Source: Metellina segmentata
Taxonomy: Eukaryota; Arthropoda; Arachnida; Araneae; Tetragnathidae
Length of the DNA: 64,000 nucleotides
Assembly (NCBI GenBank): GCA_947359465.1
Contig: OX375881.1
Span: forward strand, 114,682,238 to 114,746,237
Direction: 5' to 3'
Under the pieces are notes generated by a model. It was not told the origin of the DNA and did not search any database. It saw only the letters and a program-made list of their open reading frames with translations. This document shows, piece after piece, positions 10,490-22,039 of the stretch. The translations under genes and the position numbers were made by a program. Numbering within the stretch: position 1 is the first letter of the stretch; the number at the start of each line of letters is the position of its first letter.

Positions 10490-10963
10490 TGTCGTCAAGG
10501 AGTTTGGACAACTGCAAGTGACAAGTTGTGCGTGGGAGAGAAAAGAGATCAAATGAGTTTATGGGTTTAGTTTCTGGAGCAGACAAAGAATCCGTATCTA
10601 ATCCGTCTGAATTTAGCGATGTTGTACGAAATTAAGTGGGGGATTCAATATCTGAGTGGGATATACTATTCCTGCCAGACTTTATGTTCCAGCTGTCCAG
10701 AGTGTTTTCTCATTTCACGTACGTCAATGGTTTGGCTATTTATTAAGGATATAAATATAAATAAGTCATGTTTTCGAATATACCCTATTCTGGTTCACCT
10801 AAGAAACAATATATGTAAGTCAAATAAATAAGCTATTTTATCTATAGCATTTAAAGGATATAAGGAGGTGGAAGAAATGTGGACCAATAATATTGTATAC
10901 TAAGTATTTGTAAAATTGTGTCGTCCAGCAGTTTGGACAACTGCAAAGTGACAAGTTGTGTAC

Positions 10964-11050
<87 letters not shown>

Positions 11051-11230
11051 ATATATATATTATATATATATTATATAATGTTTTAGTGTTCCAGAGTATT
11101 TCCTTTAATGCAATGTTGGCAGCTGGTTCGGTTAAGGGCATTGCTCCATGAAACACAATGTCAAATATAATGTATTTTCTACACTGTCTCAAAGGACTAT
11201 TTATTGAGGAAATACATAAGTATAAATCAA
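10490..11230. repeat. Tandem duplication of about 430 bp with a (TA)n in the second copy
   Basis: TGTCGTCAAGGAGTTTGGAC at 10490 and TGTCGTCCAGCAGTTTGGAC at 10918 both lead into ACAACTGCAA-GTGACAAGTTGTG. Later, CAGAGTGTTTTCTC pairs with CAGAGTATTTCCTT, and CTATTTATTAAGGATATAAA with CTATTTATTGAGGAAATACA. Confidence 0.8.
10966..11080. repeat. (TA)n microsatellite
   Basis: About 80 bp of pure AT dinucleotides to 11045, then an imperfect ATATATT run to about 11080. It creates the long I-Y open frames on both strands, which are not genes. Confidence 0.97.
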
Positions 11231-11412
11231 AATATTATTATTAATAATATATATTTAAGTTTATAAATTATTTGTAATCTAATTGCCATATCAAATTTCT
11301 TTTCATCCAATTTCTGTTTCTCTTGATTTTTTTATGGCGCAAGATGAAGATTTAGCGCAGCTGCGCCAAACACAAGACAGCGTCGAGTAAAAACGTTTCA
11401 TAGAGTAAAAAA

Positions 11413-11590
11413 AGGTAGCTAGGTATTTTGATTAACGTCACACTGAAACAACACAACGAGCTATTGGAGAAGGTTCGGGATCAACCCAAAGGGAAATATC
11501 TGAGGACGGTATCTCTTAATTTTGAACCACGGTCAGATGACGATGCAACACCTGTATTGGCACCCCACTCTCCAAATTTCCGCATCACGC
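11413..11590 (-). mobile_element. SINE family B, 3' half
   Basis: The complemented tail GGTAGCTAGGTATTTTGATTA leads to CGTCACACTGAAACAACACAA, the family B form of the tail, and extends to CACCCCACTCTCCAAATTTCC. Confidence 0.75.
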
Positions 11591-13435
11591 GAATGAAACA
11601 AAAAAACACAATACAACCCATAAAATAACTTAATACATTGATACATTTTCGTTACAACATGCATCACATAAAATTAGCGCCATTTCAATTGAATAAACTG
11701 AAATTTTCAAATGAAGCACATGAAGCATGTCATTTCATTCTTTCACATAGTCGTTGAAATGAGCAAGATTTTTATTTAAATTTTATTCATAACCAATTTC
11801 ATTCAAATCTGTTTTTACCACCAAGTAAATACTATTAAAATACATACAATACAATGCTGCAATGCATCAGCATGTGAATTGCACCGCTTTTCAAATAGAA
11901 TTCGATACAAGACGCCAAATTTACTTCCCATTGAAGCCTACACTATAACATGTTTGCGCGGTGGATTATTGACTTTTCAATTGAGATCCCGTTAGGTGAA
12001 ATCGGGCATAGTGCTTTAAACTTGCACAGGCGAAGAGGCATAACACTTTCGTTTTATTTATTCAACTCGGTTGACGCTGGATCTCTTAAATGGTACGCGG
12101 GACTTAAACTACAATTGTCCTTTGGTCAACAGCTCTTGTAACCTCATTACAACTATGTAAACTGGTTGGGTAAATGTCTACATGGATGTAGTTAGGGATT
12201 TGCAATTGCTTCGACGAATATTTTCGTACGAATCAGGGTATAATAAGACTAAGGTTAAAGGGAAGATGAATTTGGTAGAGTCAATTTAAACGGAGATTGT
12301 TAAGTTCGCAGGAGAAGTGCGGCTATAAGCAAGATAATGTTTGCTGTTCGCCGAAGTTGATTATTTGTTTAACCTGATCCAGGGGTCATGAAACTTCTTT
12401 GACCGCCGATCGCCTTGGAGAGTTGACTTTTTATCGAACTCTTATATTTTAATTTGACGTAATTATAATAATACTTGCAAAAAAGTTGTTTTTGTGAGAT
12501 TTTAGATTGCTTATCTTATTGTTACTGTGTTTATTGTGTATAATATTGTATATATTGTTAGATTGGCTTGAGTCGAATCGATATGCTTTTGCTTTTGACG
12601 TCCTTCTTAATATAGCATACTGAATTAGAGAGGGATAAATACTATATAAATTATAAAATTTAATTTATATAACAAAATAGCAATACAACAATTTTCATTA
12701 TCTGTAAGAAGACAAGACTTATTAACTTGATATACAACTGACGAACGTTGTCAATGTTAAGGGTGTGCTTTGAGACAGAGAGAGATATAGACTTGACAAG
12801 ATTAGCACTGCTGGGTTAAAAATAATTAAATCGCCAAGTAACTTTATATCTTTCTTAATTCGGTGTTGTATGGAAAAGGAATTAATATGGCTGAAACAAG
12901 TTTAAACCATGTACGAGTTTGGAACTGCGTGCAAAAGGGGGAGTACCACTTCAGAAAGTTTTGGATATGTGTGTCTTTTTTTATGGACTCATGAGCCTGA
13001 ATCCAACTCTATCAATGTTATATCGACCATTTTGGCGACCTCTGAACTATTCTAATCAATGATGTGACTTCAGGCATTGTACGATAATCTCGAAACCAAA
13101 GAGTATGTTAAAACGCCAATTATGACCATTGTATATGTTTAAGTTGTCCCTTAATCAAATGAATAGACTCGTCCGGAACCAAGTGACTCAAGTACTAACA
13201 TTTCACAACTGAACTATAAAAAGCTCCAGAAGATACTTTCTTTCGTGTGTTTAAATATGTATGTAAAGAAGTACTATTTGTTTGGTAGAACTTATTGATC
13301 GTTCATTGACAGAGCCACAGTCAGTGTGACTTTACATGGTCCTTGGTCAGACATTTTTGCAGAAAAGAGATGAAAACATTCTTACATTTTAAAATTTGTG
13401 ACGTTGCTCGAAACTCTAACCCGACATAAAGCCAT
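11591..13435. other. Unassigned AT-rich DNA
   Basis: No gene or repeat recognised over about 1.8 kb. Short open frames lack any known motif. Confidence 0.45.
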
Positions 13436-13439
13436 ACCA

Positions 13440-14095
13440 GTTAACGTTCCTTCGAATCATCGATAGTGTATAAATCTGTAATCTGCTTCTAAAATTCGTA
13501 AGAGTTTGCAACAACCAGTCTTTAAATTTGACTTTACTAATTCATTTCTTAGTTTTACTTCTGAAGTGACTAGCTGTACCAGTCGTTTCAAACTCAACCT
13601 AATCCCTCCTCAATCACTCACACACAAGGACATATTCACACTGGTAAAACAGACCCTTCAGCCGTAACTTCTTTTCCATGAAGGGAACAAGCGAAACATG
13701 TCTAGACACATTTTGCCCAATACTCTGGTCCAACTTGGAGTGAGTAGCTGAGAATATCGCCTGTAAGTCAGTCGACAGTGTATGTTATTTTCATACTCAG
13801 CTTCTAATATTTCAGAAGCATTTGAACATTTAGTCTGGAAGTAGACTTTATCACGTCATTCCTAAGTATATTTTCACGTCAGAAGGAAGTGACAAGCTCT
13901 ACCAGTCTTACGAGCTTAACTAAACACATCCTCAATCACTCACGCACAAAGAGATTCCCAGTGGCAAAACGGAACCTTCAGCCCCGTAACTTTTTTTATT
14001 TGAGAGCGAAACAGGCGAAGCATGCCTAAAAGCATTTTGCCCGGAACTCTAAGCCGTAAAAGAATCCCCAACCAGTCGGTGAAATGCGCCCGTAA
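13440..14095. repeat. Degenerate tandem duplication, unit about 323 bp, two copies
   Basis: CAATCACTCACACACAAGGA near 13610 and CAATCACTCACGCACAAAGA near 13933 are followed by CACTGGTAAAAC / CAGTGGCAAAAC and CCTTCAGCC-(C)GTAACTT in the same order. GAAGTGAC(T/A)AGCT(G/C)TACCAGTC precedes both. Confidence 0.8.
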
Positions 14096-14333
14096 TTCGG
14101 CCCTAATGCAGAAACATTGTCGGCATTAACTCTTCCACTTGTTGGAATGGGAGTGCATTTGTGACCTTTCAATCTCAAGCTGAAAGGATTACGAATAGCA
14201 GCTTCCAGCTAACTCCATTAACTGCGCTTGCAGTGCATCAACAGTTTTGCATAATTACTTTTGCATGCAGTGTTTTGAGTTTGTTTGGATGCTCCCGATG
14301 GGGTTAGGATTTACAACAACCTGTCGTTGCTTT

Positions 14334-14472
14334 TTCTCGACGTTCTTCGTCATCTGATCGCGGTTAAAAATTACATGGGGTTGTCCTCGAATCATTTGGA
14401 ATTAATCTCGAAGCTTTTCCAATAGCCCGTTGTGTTGATTAAATGTGATGCAAATTAACTATCTACTTACCA
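14334..14472 (+). mobile_element. SINE family B, 3' fragment
   Basis: CTTCGTCATCTGATCGCGGTT to AATAGCCCGTTGTGTTGA, ending with a CTATCTACTTACC tail. Confidence 0.78.
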
Positions 14473-14479
14473 CCCTTAG

Positions 14480-15045
14480 TGTACTTAAATGTACTTCCAA
14501 TACTGATTCCACATTTTGAATATGCACATTGCTGAAATACAGTATTAAATTCCTGATTTCCCACTTTACAAAACTATACTACAATAAGTTGCTTTTCTAA
14601 TTTAAAATTATAATTTCAATTAAAATAGACACACATGTTAAATAGTGGGTGATCTGCCATTTTAAAAGGTCGAATTCGGTTTCAGGCAACTCGCATTTTA
14701 ATAGTTCAGATGACATTTCTATTCATAGGAAGCAAATGGTGTAAAAAACCCCATTCAGGTGTATTCTTAAATTCTAAACTTTTTAAGCAAAAACCAAAAA
14801 TTTATCCTAAAAGAAAACCCAAGGAAAAATGGCTGTAGTGTGAAAAAACTAAACCAACCCAAAACAAAAACAGCTCAAACTATGGGACGACCGAAAAAAG
14901 GGTTTTTTTGTGTTTTTATCTTCCTAACTATTGTGTTCGGAGAAATACATATAAGTGTACATTTTTCGAAACACTGTTTACAGGCGGATAGCGTAAACAT
15001 AAACAAGATTCGCATCTAAACACTTTCCTGAGCATTATATGAGAA
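14480..15045. other. Unassigned AT-rich DNA
   Basis: No recognised feature. Confidence 0.45.
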
Positions 15046-15400
15046 CTAGCTGAATAACCAGGCGTTGCTCAGTTTTTAATTGTGACGGCGACTGCTAAAA
15101 TATAACCGAGACATTTCCCTGTGTTAACTCAAATACACAAACCATGTAAAACGTGTTTGCTTGTCCATGTCTAACTATAGCAGAAAAACAAAATTTAGTT
15201 TTTAAAATTGGGGCTTCGAGGGACACTACCCTTTGGGACTACCTGTACCAATTTCCATGGCTACAGATTAGTCTGAAGACAGAATAGAAATAGTCTATGT
15301 TTTTCGCAGTTTTCTAAACTATACGTGTATCAAATTTGGTATGGATTGCTCAAATGGTCTGGATTTGTATAGAGAAAAAATATACACACATCTTTTTTTA
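15046..15400 (+). repeat. Dispersed repeat family R2, copy 1
   Basis: Starts AGCTGAATAACCAGGCGTTG, contains CATTTCCCTGTGTTAACTCA, GGGGCTTCGAGGGACACT, CCATGGCTACAGATTAGTCTG and ends GGATTTGTATAGAGAAAAAAT at a short (TA/CA)n run. Copies occur at 33290, 40540 (reverse) and 51894. Class not determined. It may be the 3' part of a retroelement. Confidence 0.8.
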
Positions 15401-15410
15401 TATAAAGGGT

Positions 15411-17046
15411 GACCTGTAAAGTCCCTTTAAGTCCTTTAAAATTGAAACAGCGTCTCGTATAGTCAAGGAAGTTACGTGTACCTATAGTAAAGTGACCATG
15501 CTGAATTTATTGAGACTTCTTACAGCGCTCCTAACGGTGAAAAAAGGAAGTTTTAAAAATAGCTCGAAAACTTAAGGAGACCGAACAAAAAGTTCAAGTA
15601 AAAAAATGTTCGCAATACCATAATAGATGCACAGAAAAACGTTTCATGGAGTCATCTGCAAAATTGGCGGAGATATTAGCGATTGAAATTTGAAGTATTC
15701 CATCATTTGGAAAAGGGGTTGTCCTGAAAATTAAAAAACGTATTCTCCGGTGTTATCATACAGATTTTCTGTCTTAATCAACGACCCATTTAAATTCAAA
15801 CATGGAAACTAAAAAAGATAAATAAAAGAATAGCATCTAAAAAAACGCTCTCCGGAACATAAAAAAAACTGACGATCCGAAATAACAACGAACAATTTCG
15901 TGCAACAACTAAATTACACGATTAAAACTTCCCGGCTTTTCCGCCATGGATAAAAATATACTATTTAATAATTTTACTACTTAAAATTTTTAAAACCTGA
16001 AAAATTCCTCTTACATTATTGTCTTTTCTGTGGTTCCAACATGATGGCACCCCGCTGCTCAAACCAAAAGCAGTGCGACAGTTTCTTAACAACAGATTTG
16101 ACCAATTGATAATCGGATACGATGGCTTTGTTGAGTGGCCTCCATGATCACCAGATCTTATTCCATATTATCTCTCTTTCTCTGGGGTTGCATCAAAGAT
16201 CGGATGTATGAAGCTCAGTCGATAAGTTTGCTGGATCTGCGGCAGCGATAGCTGAGCTACTTTCACACCATAGATAAGGAAAGTGCACGCCAATGTGCTT
16301 GATCGAATACAAATGTGTATTGTTGCCGATGGTGACCTTTTTGAACACACTCACCAGTTATGGCTTAACAATAAATTTATTTCGTTTGCACATCTGTCTT
16401 TTAATTTTCTAATGTGCCACGCTGAATAACGCGCATCTGTGTCTCACTTTTTCGAATCTGCTCAATGTTTATCAAGCAAAATTATTAAATAGTAAATTTA
16501 CGTTAGTGGCTGTGTATAGCCGGGAGGTTTTAATAGTGTATTTTGGTTGCTGCGCAAAAATAGAAATTTTGGATCGCCAGATTTTTTTTTCAAATTCCAT
16601 TTTTCAGATGTTTTTTTTTTTTTCATTATTATTAGCTTTTTTTTAGTTTTTATGTTGTTTGAATTTAAATTCGTCGTTGCTTCAGACAGAAAAACTGTAT
16701 AACACCGGTGAACACGTATCTCAATTTGAGGACGACCCGATTTTCAAGGCATGGAATAGTTCAATTTTCAATCGCGAATATATCCGCTAATTTTACAATT
16801 AATTCCACGAAACTTTTTTCTGTGCTTTTATTATGGTGATGTGCATATGTTTTTAACTGAATGTTCTGGCCGATCTCCTTTAATTTAGTTATTTTTTAAT
16901 TTCCTTATTTCGCCGGTAGGAGCGCTGATAGCTGTCTCAATAAATTCAGCATGGTCACTTTTCTATATGTAAACGTTACTTTCTTGAATCTACGAGACGC
17001 TGTTTCAAATTTAATGAGCTTAAAGGGATTTTACAGGTTAACCTGA
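15411..17046. mobile_element. DNA transposon with long terminal inverted repeats, about 1.64 kb
   Basis: The left arm, from GGTGACCTGTAAAGTCCC, is repeated in inverted order at the right end. Shared blocks read in the left orientation are GAAACAGCGTCTCGTA, GTGACCATGCTGAATTTATT and CAGCGCTCCTA. The arms are at least 135 bp at roughly 85 percent identity by eye, and inner blocks (CACCGGTGTTATACAG-like, near 15749 and 16705) extend the symmetry to several hundred bases. A transposase fragment lies inside. Confidence 0.85.
16031..16380 (+). pseudogene. Transposase remnant inside the long-inverted-repeat element
   Basis: From 16031 the plus strand reads WFQHDGTPLL, then VRQFLNNRFD, then GYDGFVEWPP, a stop, and SPDLIPYYL. 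The DG-P and WPP-SPDL-P blocks are the second catalytic Asp region and the region before the last catalytic residue of an IS630/Tc1/mariner-like DDE transposase widespread in arthropods. An in-frame stop, and loss of match after about 16175, make it nonfunctional. The N-terminal part is not recognisable. It sits between the two long arms, as expected for the element's own transposase. Confidence 0.82.
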
Positions 17047-17629
17047 AAATAGATATCACTCTAGTTTTTTGGAATTCCAAAGTCTATTTATGATTTCTTA
17101 GAAAATTTTAAATTTGAATATTCGAGATAGTTTTGTACGAAATCAAAAAAAATCTTTGAGGCAAATTAAAGTGAGTTCTATTGATGATGAACTTAAATGA
17201 TGGACAGTCGATCCAGGTATTTCAGAATTTATTGTAAACCATAATATGTTTTTAGGCACTTAAGAACATAAATTAATTTCTGTTCGTTATATTCCGTAAA
17301 CAAATCGTTTCGTTCATCTTCCACTTTTATACTGGTCAAATACAAGTTCATTAGAATCAAGTTGCGCTCTCATATTATATAAGTATTTTTAATAGCTCTT
17401 TAACAGCAGCATTCTTTCCTTTTGGACAGATACAAAACTTCGTCCATTCGTTTTCATAAAAATTGAAGAAAAATTATTTCATTTACTAAAAGTGCATTAA
17501 ATTATATAATAATGCCATTCAACTGCATTGAATCATTTGATACGTGCCGTATGATCTTTCTTCATCTCTGGTATCTGCATCATCTCGAGTTCATAGAAAT
17601 TCTGAGGTTTATGACTAAAGAACGGTAAG
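17047..17629. other. Unassigned AT-rich DNA
   Basis: No recognised feature. Confidence 0.45.
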
Positions 17630-17946
17630 TGGTAATTTTTTTAATTAACGTCGTCATACTGGAGCAACACTACATGGTATTGTCGACGGTACGGGATAAA
17701 TCCTCTAAGTTAAAGAGCCTAGGAGAACACCACTTAATTTTGAGCGACGGTCAGATGACGAGGCAACACCTGAGCTGGCACCCAACTCTCCAAACTTCCA
17801 CACCAACCCAACATGAGGACTTTTGGCCACGACAGATTTAGGTGCACCAGCCGCCTCTAACAAATTTCCATGCACTGACCCGGATTCGAACCACGGACCT
17901 TCTGATCTAGAGGCCAAAACCTTAACCACCAGACCGGTTGGTCGGC
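17630..17946 (-). mobile_element. SINE family A, full-length
   Basis: From the complemented tail GGTAATTTTTTTAATTAACG to the head complement AACCACCAGACCGGTTGGTC. The B-box complement GGATTCGAACC is present. Moderately diverged. Confidence 0.9.
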
Positions 17947-18569
17947 AAACAACTGTCGCCTTGTACGTTTTGTTTTAATACCGTAAGGCACAAGCACCAC
18001 TAAAAGCTTCGCAACTTTCCTTTTAGCAATCCCGACTAAGTGTTTTCTAAACCCACTCTATAGTATTTACCCACCATTCGAGTGTTTCGATAACAAAAAA
18101 GGGGGTCTTCCATATTTTAGCTCGCGGCCCTCCTCTCACCTGCGGGAATCGATCTCCCACCTTCCATTTGGGCAGAGCTAAATATGGAATTGGACATTCT
18201 TGCTTCCATTTTTCCCGCCAATCACACATTAGGCCGCACAAAAAGAAAACGCACCGCAGGAAAAGGAAATTTATGACCACATGATTATCGGAAAAACTTA
18301 CTCCTCTGGTCTGGTGAGCATTGGTTTATGGAAATAACGTGATTTATAAATAGTTACAGATATAAATAGACGCCATTTCTTTTTCGCTCCTTCTGTTCGG
18401 CCGCACTGATGTGTGAACGAAAGGGGGTCTGTGACTGGATTTAAAGTGAAAAATCGGATTAGTCCCGATCGGTACTTGTGTTCGGAGTAAAATTAACCCG
18501 GAATCGTGTCCGACGTTTAAACGTTGAGGTAGTGTGGAGAAATACTCAAATTGCTGGGAGACACGATAG
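17947..18569. other. Unassigned DNA before the satellite
   Basis: Includes a moderately GC-rich stretch (18110-18250 and 18390-18500) with no recognised gene. Confidence 0.4.
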
Positions 18570-20130
18570 AAGGGGATTTTCGCATTTATTTCGCTTAGGA
18601 AAATTGATGGCTATTCTGACCTTTGATGGGAATCGAAGTTCTTAACATTTCCAGGAATGTATGGTAATTGGTTATTCGTTTTCCCGGTTCTGAACTGGAC
18701 ACGTTGGTTATTAATTTTCTCGTGTTCAACTGGACATTTGTAATAGAGTTGGCGAAGATGGATTTACGGTTGCCGTTATGATCCTGTTTCATGGGACCTA
18801 GTTCGTAACATTTATAGGAATGTGGTTATTCATTTTTCTAGTGTTGATCTGGACACCCCTAACAGAGTTGGCGCAGATTGAATTACATCTTATTTGGTTT
18901 CGGAGATCCAGTTCTTAATCTTTCTTGGAATGTCTGGTGAAAAGGTTTCCAATTACTCCAATGGACACATGCAAAAGTATCGAAAGAAAATGCATTAACC
19001 ACTGTCATACTGATCGTGTTTCATGGTACCAAGTTCATAACATTTATTGGAATGTCAGGTGATTAGTTTTCCAATTACTCAAATAGACACTTGAGATAGT
19101 ATTGGCGAAGATTGATTTAGGACTGTCGTTCGTGTTTCATGGAATCAAGTTCATAAGAATTTCGAGTGATAAGTCATTCATTTTCCAGTTGCTGAACTGG
19201 AAATCTAATAGAATTGGTGAAGATTGATTTACGACTGTCGCTCTGATCCTGCTTCATGGGACATAGTTCGTAACATTTATAGGAATGTCAGGTGATTAGT
19301 TTTCCAATTACTCAAATAGACACTTGCAACAGTATTGGCGAAGAATGATTTAGGACTGTCGTTTTGATCGTGTTTCATGGAATCAAGTTCATAAGAATTT
19401 CGAGTGATAAGTCATTCATTTTCTAGTTGCTGAACTGGAAATCTAATAGAATTGGTGAAGATTGATTTACGACTGTCGCTGTGATCCTGCTTCATGGGAC
19501 ATAGTTCGTAACATTTATAGGAATGTCAGGTGATTAGTTTTTCAATTACTCAAATAGACACTTGCAACAGTATTGGCGAAGAATGATTTAGGACTGTCGT
19601 TTTGATCGTGTTTTATGGAATCAAGTTCATAAGAATTTCGAGTGATAAGTCATTCATTTCCCAGTTGTTGAACTGGAAACCTGTAATAGATTTGGTGAAG
19701 ATTAATTTACAACTGTCAATCAGATCGGATTTTATGGGACCAAGTTCTTAACATTTCTTGGAATGTCTGGTTACTATTTATTCATTTTCCATTCGTAGGG
19801 CACCTGCAATAGATTTGGCGAAGATTGGCTTACGTCTAATTTTGTTTCATTGCACCAAGTTTTTAACACTGCTAGGTATTGTCTGATGATAAGTTATTTT
19901 TTTTTACAGTGACTGAACTGGATATTTGTATATGAATTGTAGAATATATATATATATATATTTACGACTGTCGTTCTGCTCCTTTTTCATTGGACCAAAT
20001 TTGTAACATATATAGGAATTTCAGGTGAAAAGTCATTCATTTTCTCGTTGCTGAACTGGGAACCTATAATAGAGTCTTCAGAGATCGGTTTACAATACCA
20101 TTGATTTTGTTTCAGGGATCAAGTTAATTC
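18570..20130. repeat. 119-bp satellite with a 238-bp dimeric higher-order repeat
   Basis: The landmark (A/G)CGACTGTCG-type occurs at 19231, 19352 and 19469, giving monomers of 117-121 bp and a dimer of 238 bp. Two monomer types alternate: one with GATCCTGCTTCATGGGACAT and CAGGTGATTAGTTTTCC, the other with GATCGTGTTTCATGGAATCA and AGTGATAAGTCATTCAT. Dimers between about 19020 and 19680 are nearly identical, while the outer monomers are degenerate. A short (TA)n lies near 19947. Confidence 0.92.
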
Positions 20131-20570
20131 AATGAGTTCGGTAACTTAATAAGCTATTTGTGAAATGGTTCAGGCTAGAAATTTCCAATTTTTGAAATAT
20201 TTGAAACTTATAAAGTACGTGTGTATACACACCGCCAAATTTATTACTCCTCTTGGGTGGCAGCAAAACAAAAAAAAAGTACAGATCATCCAAGAGAAAA
20301 AAAAACAGTGCAATAAAACAGCATATACTACATCATATCAACACTAAGCAAAATTTACAGAATAAAATGACGTACTGAAGAAAACATCGCGATAGAAATA
20401 TAACCAAGAAAAACTACAATGTTTTTCAAATGATGAACTTATGAAATTATTTTAAATGTATTAAATCGTCACAGAAAATATTAAAGTTTTTTAGTGGAGA
20501 ACTAATCCTTCTGTTCAATTGGGCTAAATTCGTTTATTTTTCATGGAGTTTTTACTAATAATTATTATTC
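20131..20570. other. Unassigned AT-rich DNA
   Basis: No recognised feature. Confidence 0.4.
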
Positions 20571-20684
20571 AATTAACCTTGTAATAAAGCAACACAACGG
20601 GTTATACGCGATCGCCTCGAGTTGAAAGCTGAAGGAGTTATGCGAGAAAATACCACGTAATTTTAAACCACGATCAGATGATGG
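20571..20684 (-). mobile_element. SINE A, outer copy, 3' part (interrupted)
   Basis: ATTAACCTTGTAATAAAGCAACACAACGG-type tail and body up to CACGATCAGATGA. The match continues at 20981-21030 after a second SINE. Confidence 0.75.
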
Positions 20685-20687
20685 TAG

Positions 20688-20980
20688 TTGGTAATTTTTA
20701 ATAAACATCATACTAGAGCAACGCATCGTATAATTGACTACAGTCTGGGATCAACGCTCTAAGGGAAATATCCAAAAATCGCCACGTAATTGTGAACCAC
20801 CGTCAGATGACGAGGCAACACTTGATCTGGCGCCCTCTTCTCCGAACTTCCACACCAACCCAACGTGAGGACTTTCGGCAACGACCGATTTAAGATTCAC
20901 CAGCCGCCTTTTCACCATATGCGAAACAGGAACCTTCCTATCTAAGGTTAAACTTAAACCACCACACCGGTTGGTCGGGT
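20688..20980 (-). mobile_element. SINE A, inner copy, full-length, nested
   Basis: Complete from tail GTTGGTAATTTTTAATAAAC to head CACCGGTTGGTCGG. It was inserted into the older minus-strand SINE flanking it, whose sequence stops at ATCAGATGA and resumes at GATGACGAG. Confidence 0.85.
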
Positions 20981-21030
20981 ATCCGATGACGAGTACAACA
21001 CCTGAGCAAACACCTCACTCTCTAACAATA
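20981..21030 (-). mobile_element. SINE A, outer copy, continued
   Basis: CCGATGACGAGTACAACACC followed by TGAGCAAACACCTCACTC. This is the body segment expected directly after the break at 20684. Confidence 0.7.
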
Positions 21031-21047
21031 TCACATTATAAGACGTA

Positions 21048-21615
21048 CACTACCCTACAATAATGGACCGAACGCCAGTGGATTTGCATAAAATCCGACT
21101 ATTTGTTTTGGGTATTTTTCGTGGTATTGCATATGACCTTTCCATGTTGTTCCTGTTCAATTAAACGCCGACGCCTACATGAACATTTTGGACAATCAGG
21201 TTCTTCTTAAGCTCTGTCAATTTTGTGGAATAGACGAATGTTACATCCAGGGCGACAACCCTCCATGTAATTTTAAGCCTCTGTCAAGCAGTGGTATCGA
21301 GATATGGACGTAAAACGTCTTACCTGGCCTGCTCAGAGTCCCGACCTAAACCCAATATAATATTTTTGGGACGCGTTAGAACGAAGCTTACGGACCAGGG
21401 AACCACGTCTAAAATCTACAGCTGGGTTGGAGAGATTCTGGCAGCATGAATGGACACAAATACCCATAGCTGCGTATCAAAACCTTATTGAAATTATGCC
21501 AAGAAAGGTTTCTAGTATAATTGCAGCACGTGGGCGACTATCCCCCTATTAAACCATGTATTCTTTCCCTTATACCATTATATCTTGCTGTCCGGTCCAT
21601 TATTGAAGGGTAGTG
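21048..21615 (+). mobile_element. Tc1-like element, internally deleted copy 1
   Basis: Bounded by TA on each side (21046-21047 and 21616-21617). The inverted ends read CACTACCCTACAATAATGGA and, complemented at the right, CACTACCCTTCAATAATGGA. It is about 568 bp, too short for a full Tc1. The same family lies at 55550-56080. Confidence 0.92.
21150..21552 (+). pseudogene. Transposase fragment of the Tc1-like element
   Basis: Plus-strand pieces read INADAYMNIL, then CGIDECYIQGDNPPC around the second catalytic Asp. After a frame change come VKRLTWPAQSPDLNPI, a stop where IEF would be, YFWDALERSLRTREPR, WQHEWTQIP and a C-terminal end RGRLSPY at about 21550. The order and spacing are those of a Tc1 transposase C-terminal half. 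Stops and frameshifts make it dead, and the N-terminal DNA-binding half is deleted. Confidence 0.88.
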
Positions 21616-21722
21616 TATATTTAACGTCGGCATGAGTTATTAAAGTGCGTATTTTAATATAATAGTTGTTCATTTTAGTATTAGGGTATCCAAATTTCGT
21701 TCTCTAGTTTCTTACCACCTTT

Positions 21723-22035
21723 GTCCGACCAATTTATTGTGGTTAAGGTGTTAGACTCAGGTTTCGAATCCGGGTCAGTGCATGAATGTTTGAAAGCGTA
21801 TGGTGCATAGGTGGCTGGTGCACTTTATATATTTCGTGGCCGAAACTCCTCACGTTGGGTTGTTGTGGAAGTTTGGAGAGTGGGGTGTCAGCTCAAGTGT
21901 TGCCTCGTCATATGAACGTGTATCAAAATTACGTAGCGTTGTCCTCGGATCTTTACCTTAAGGGATTGATCCTGGAGCATCGTCAATCCTGTTGTTGTTC
22001 TAGTACGACGTTAACTAAAACCTAACAAATTACCT
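21723..22035 (+). mobile_element. SINE family A, full-length with a shortened head
   Basis: GTCCGACCAATTTATTGTGG begins the head. About 15 bp between the A-box region and GTTTCGAATCCGGG are missing. The body is complete, ending near CCTAACAAATTACC. Confidence 0.85.
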
Positions 22036-22039
22036 ATCC

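Noticed and set aside
10851..11192. Open frames of 77-113 codons rich in Ile-Tyr on both strands
   Set aside because: They are translations of the (TA)n run. The same applies to the frames at 51922-52525.
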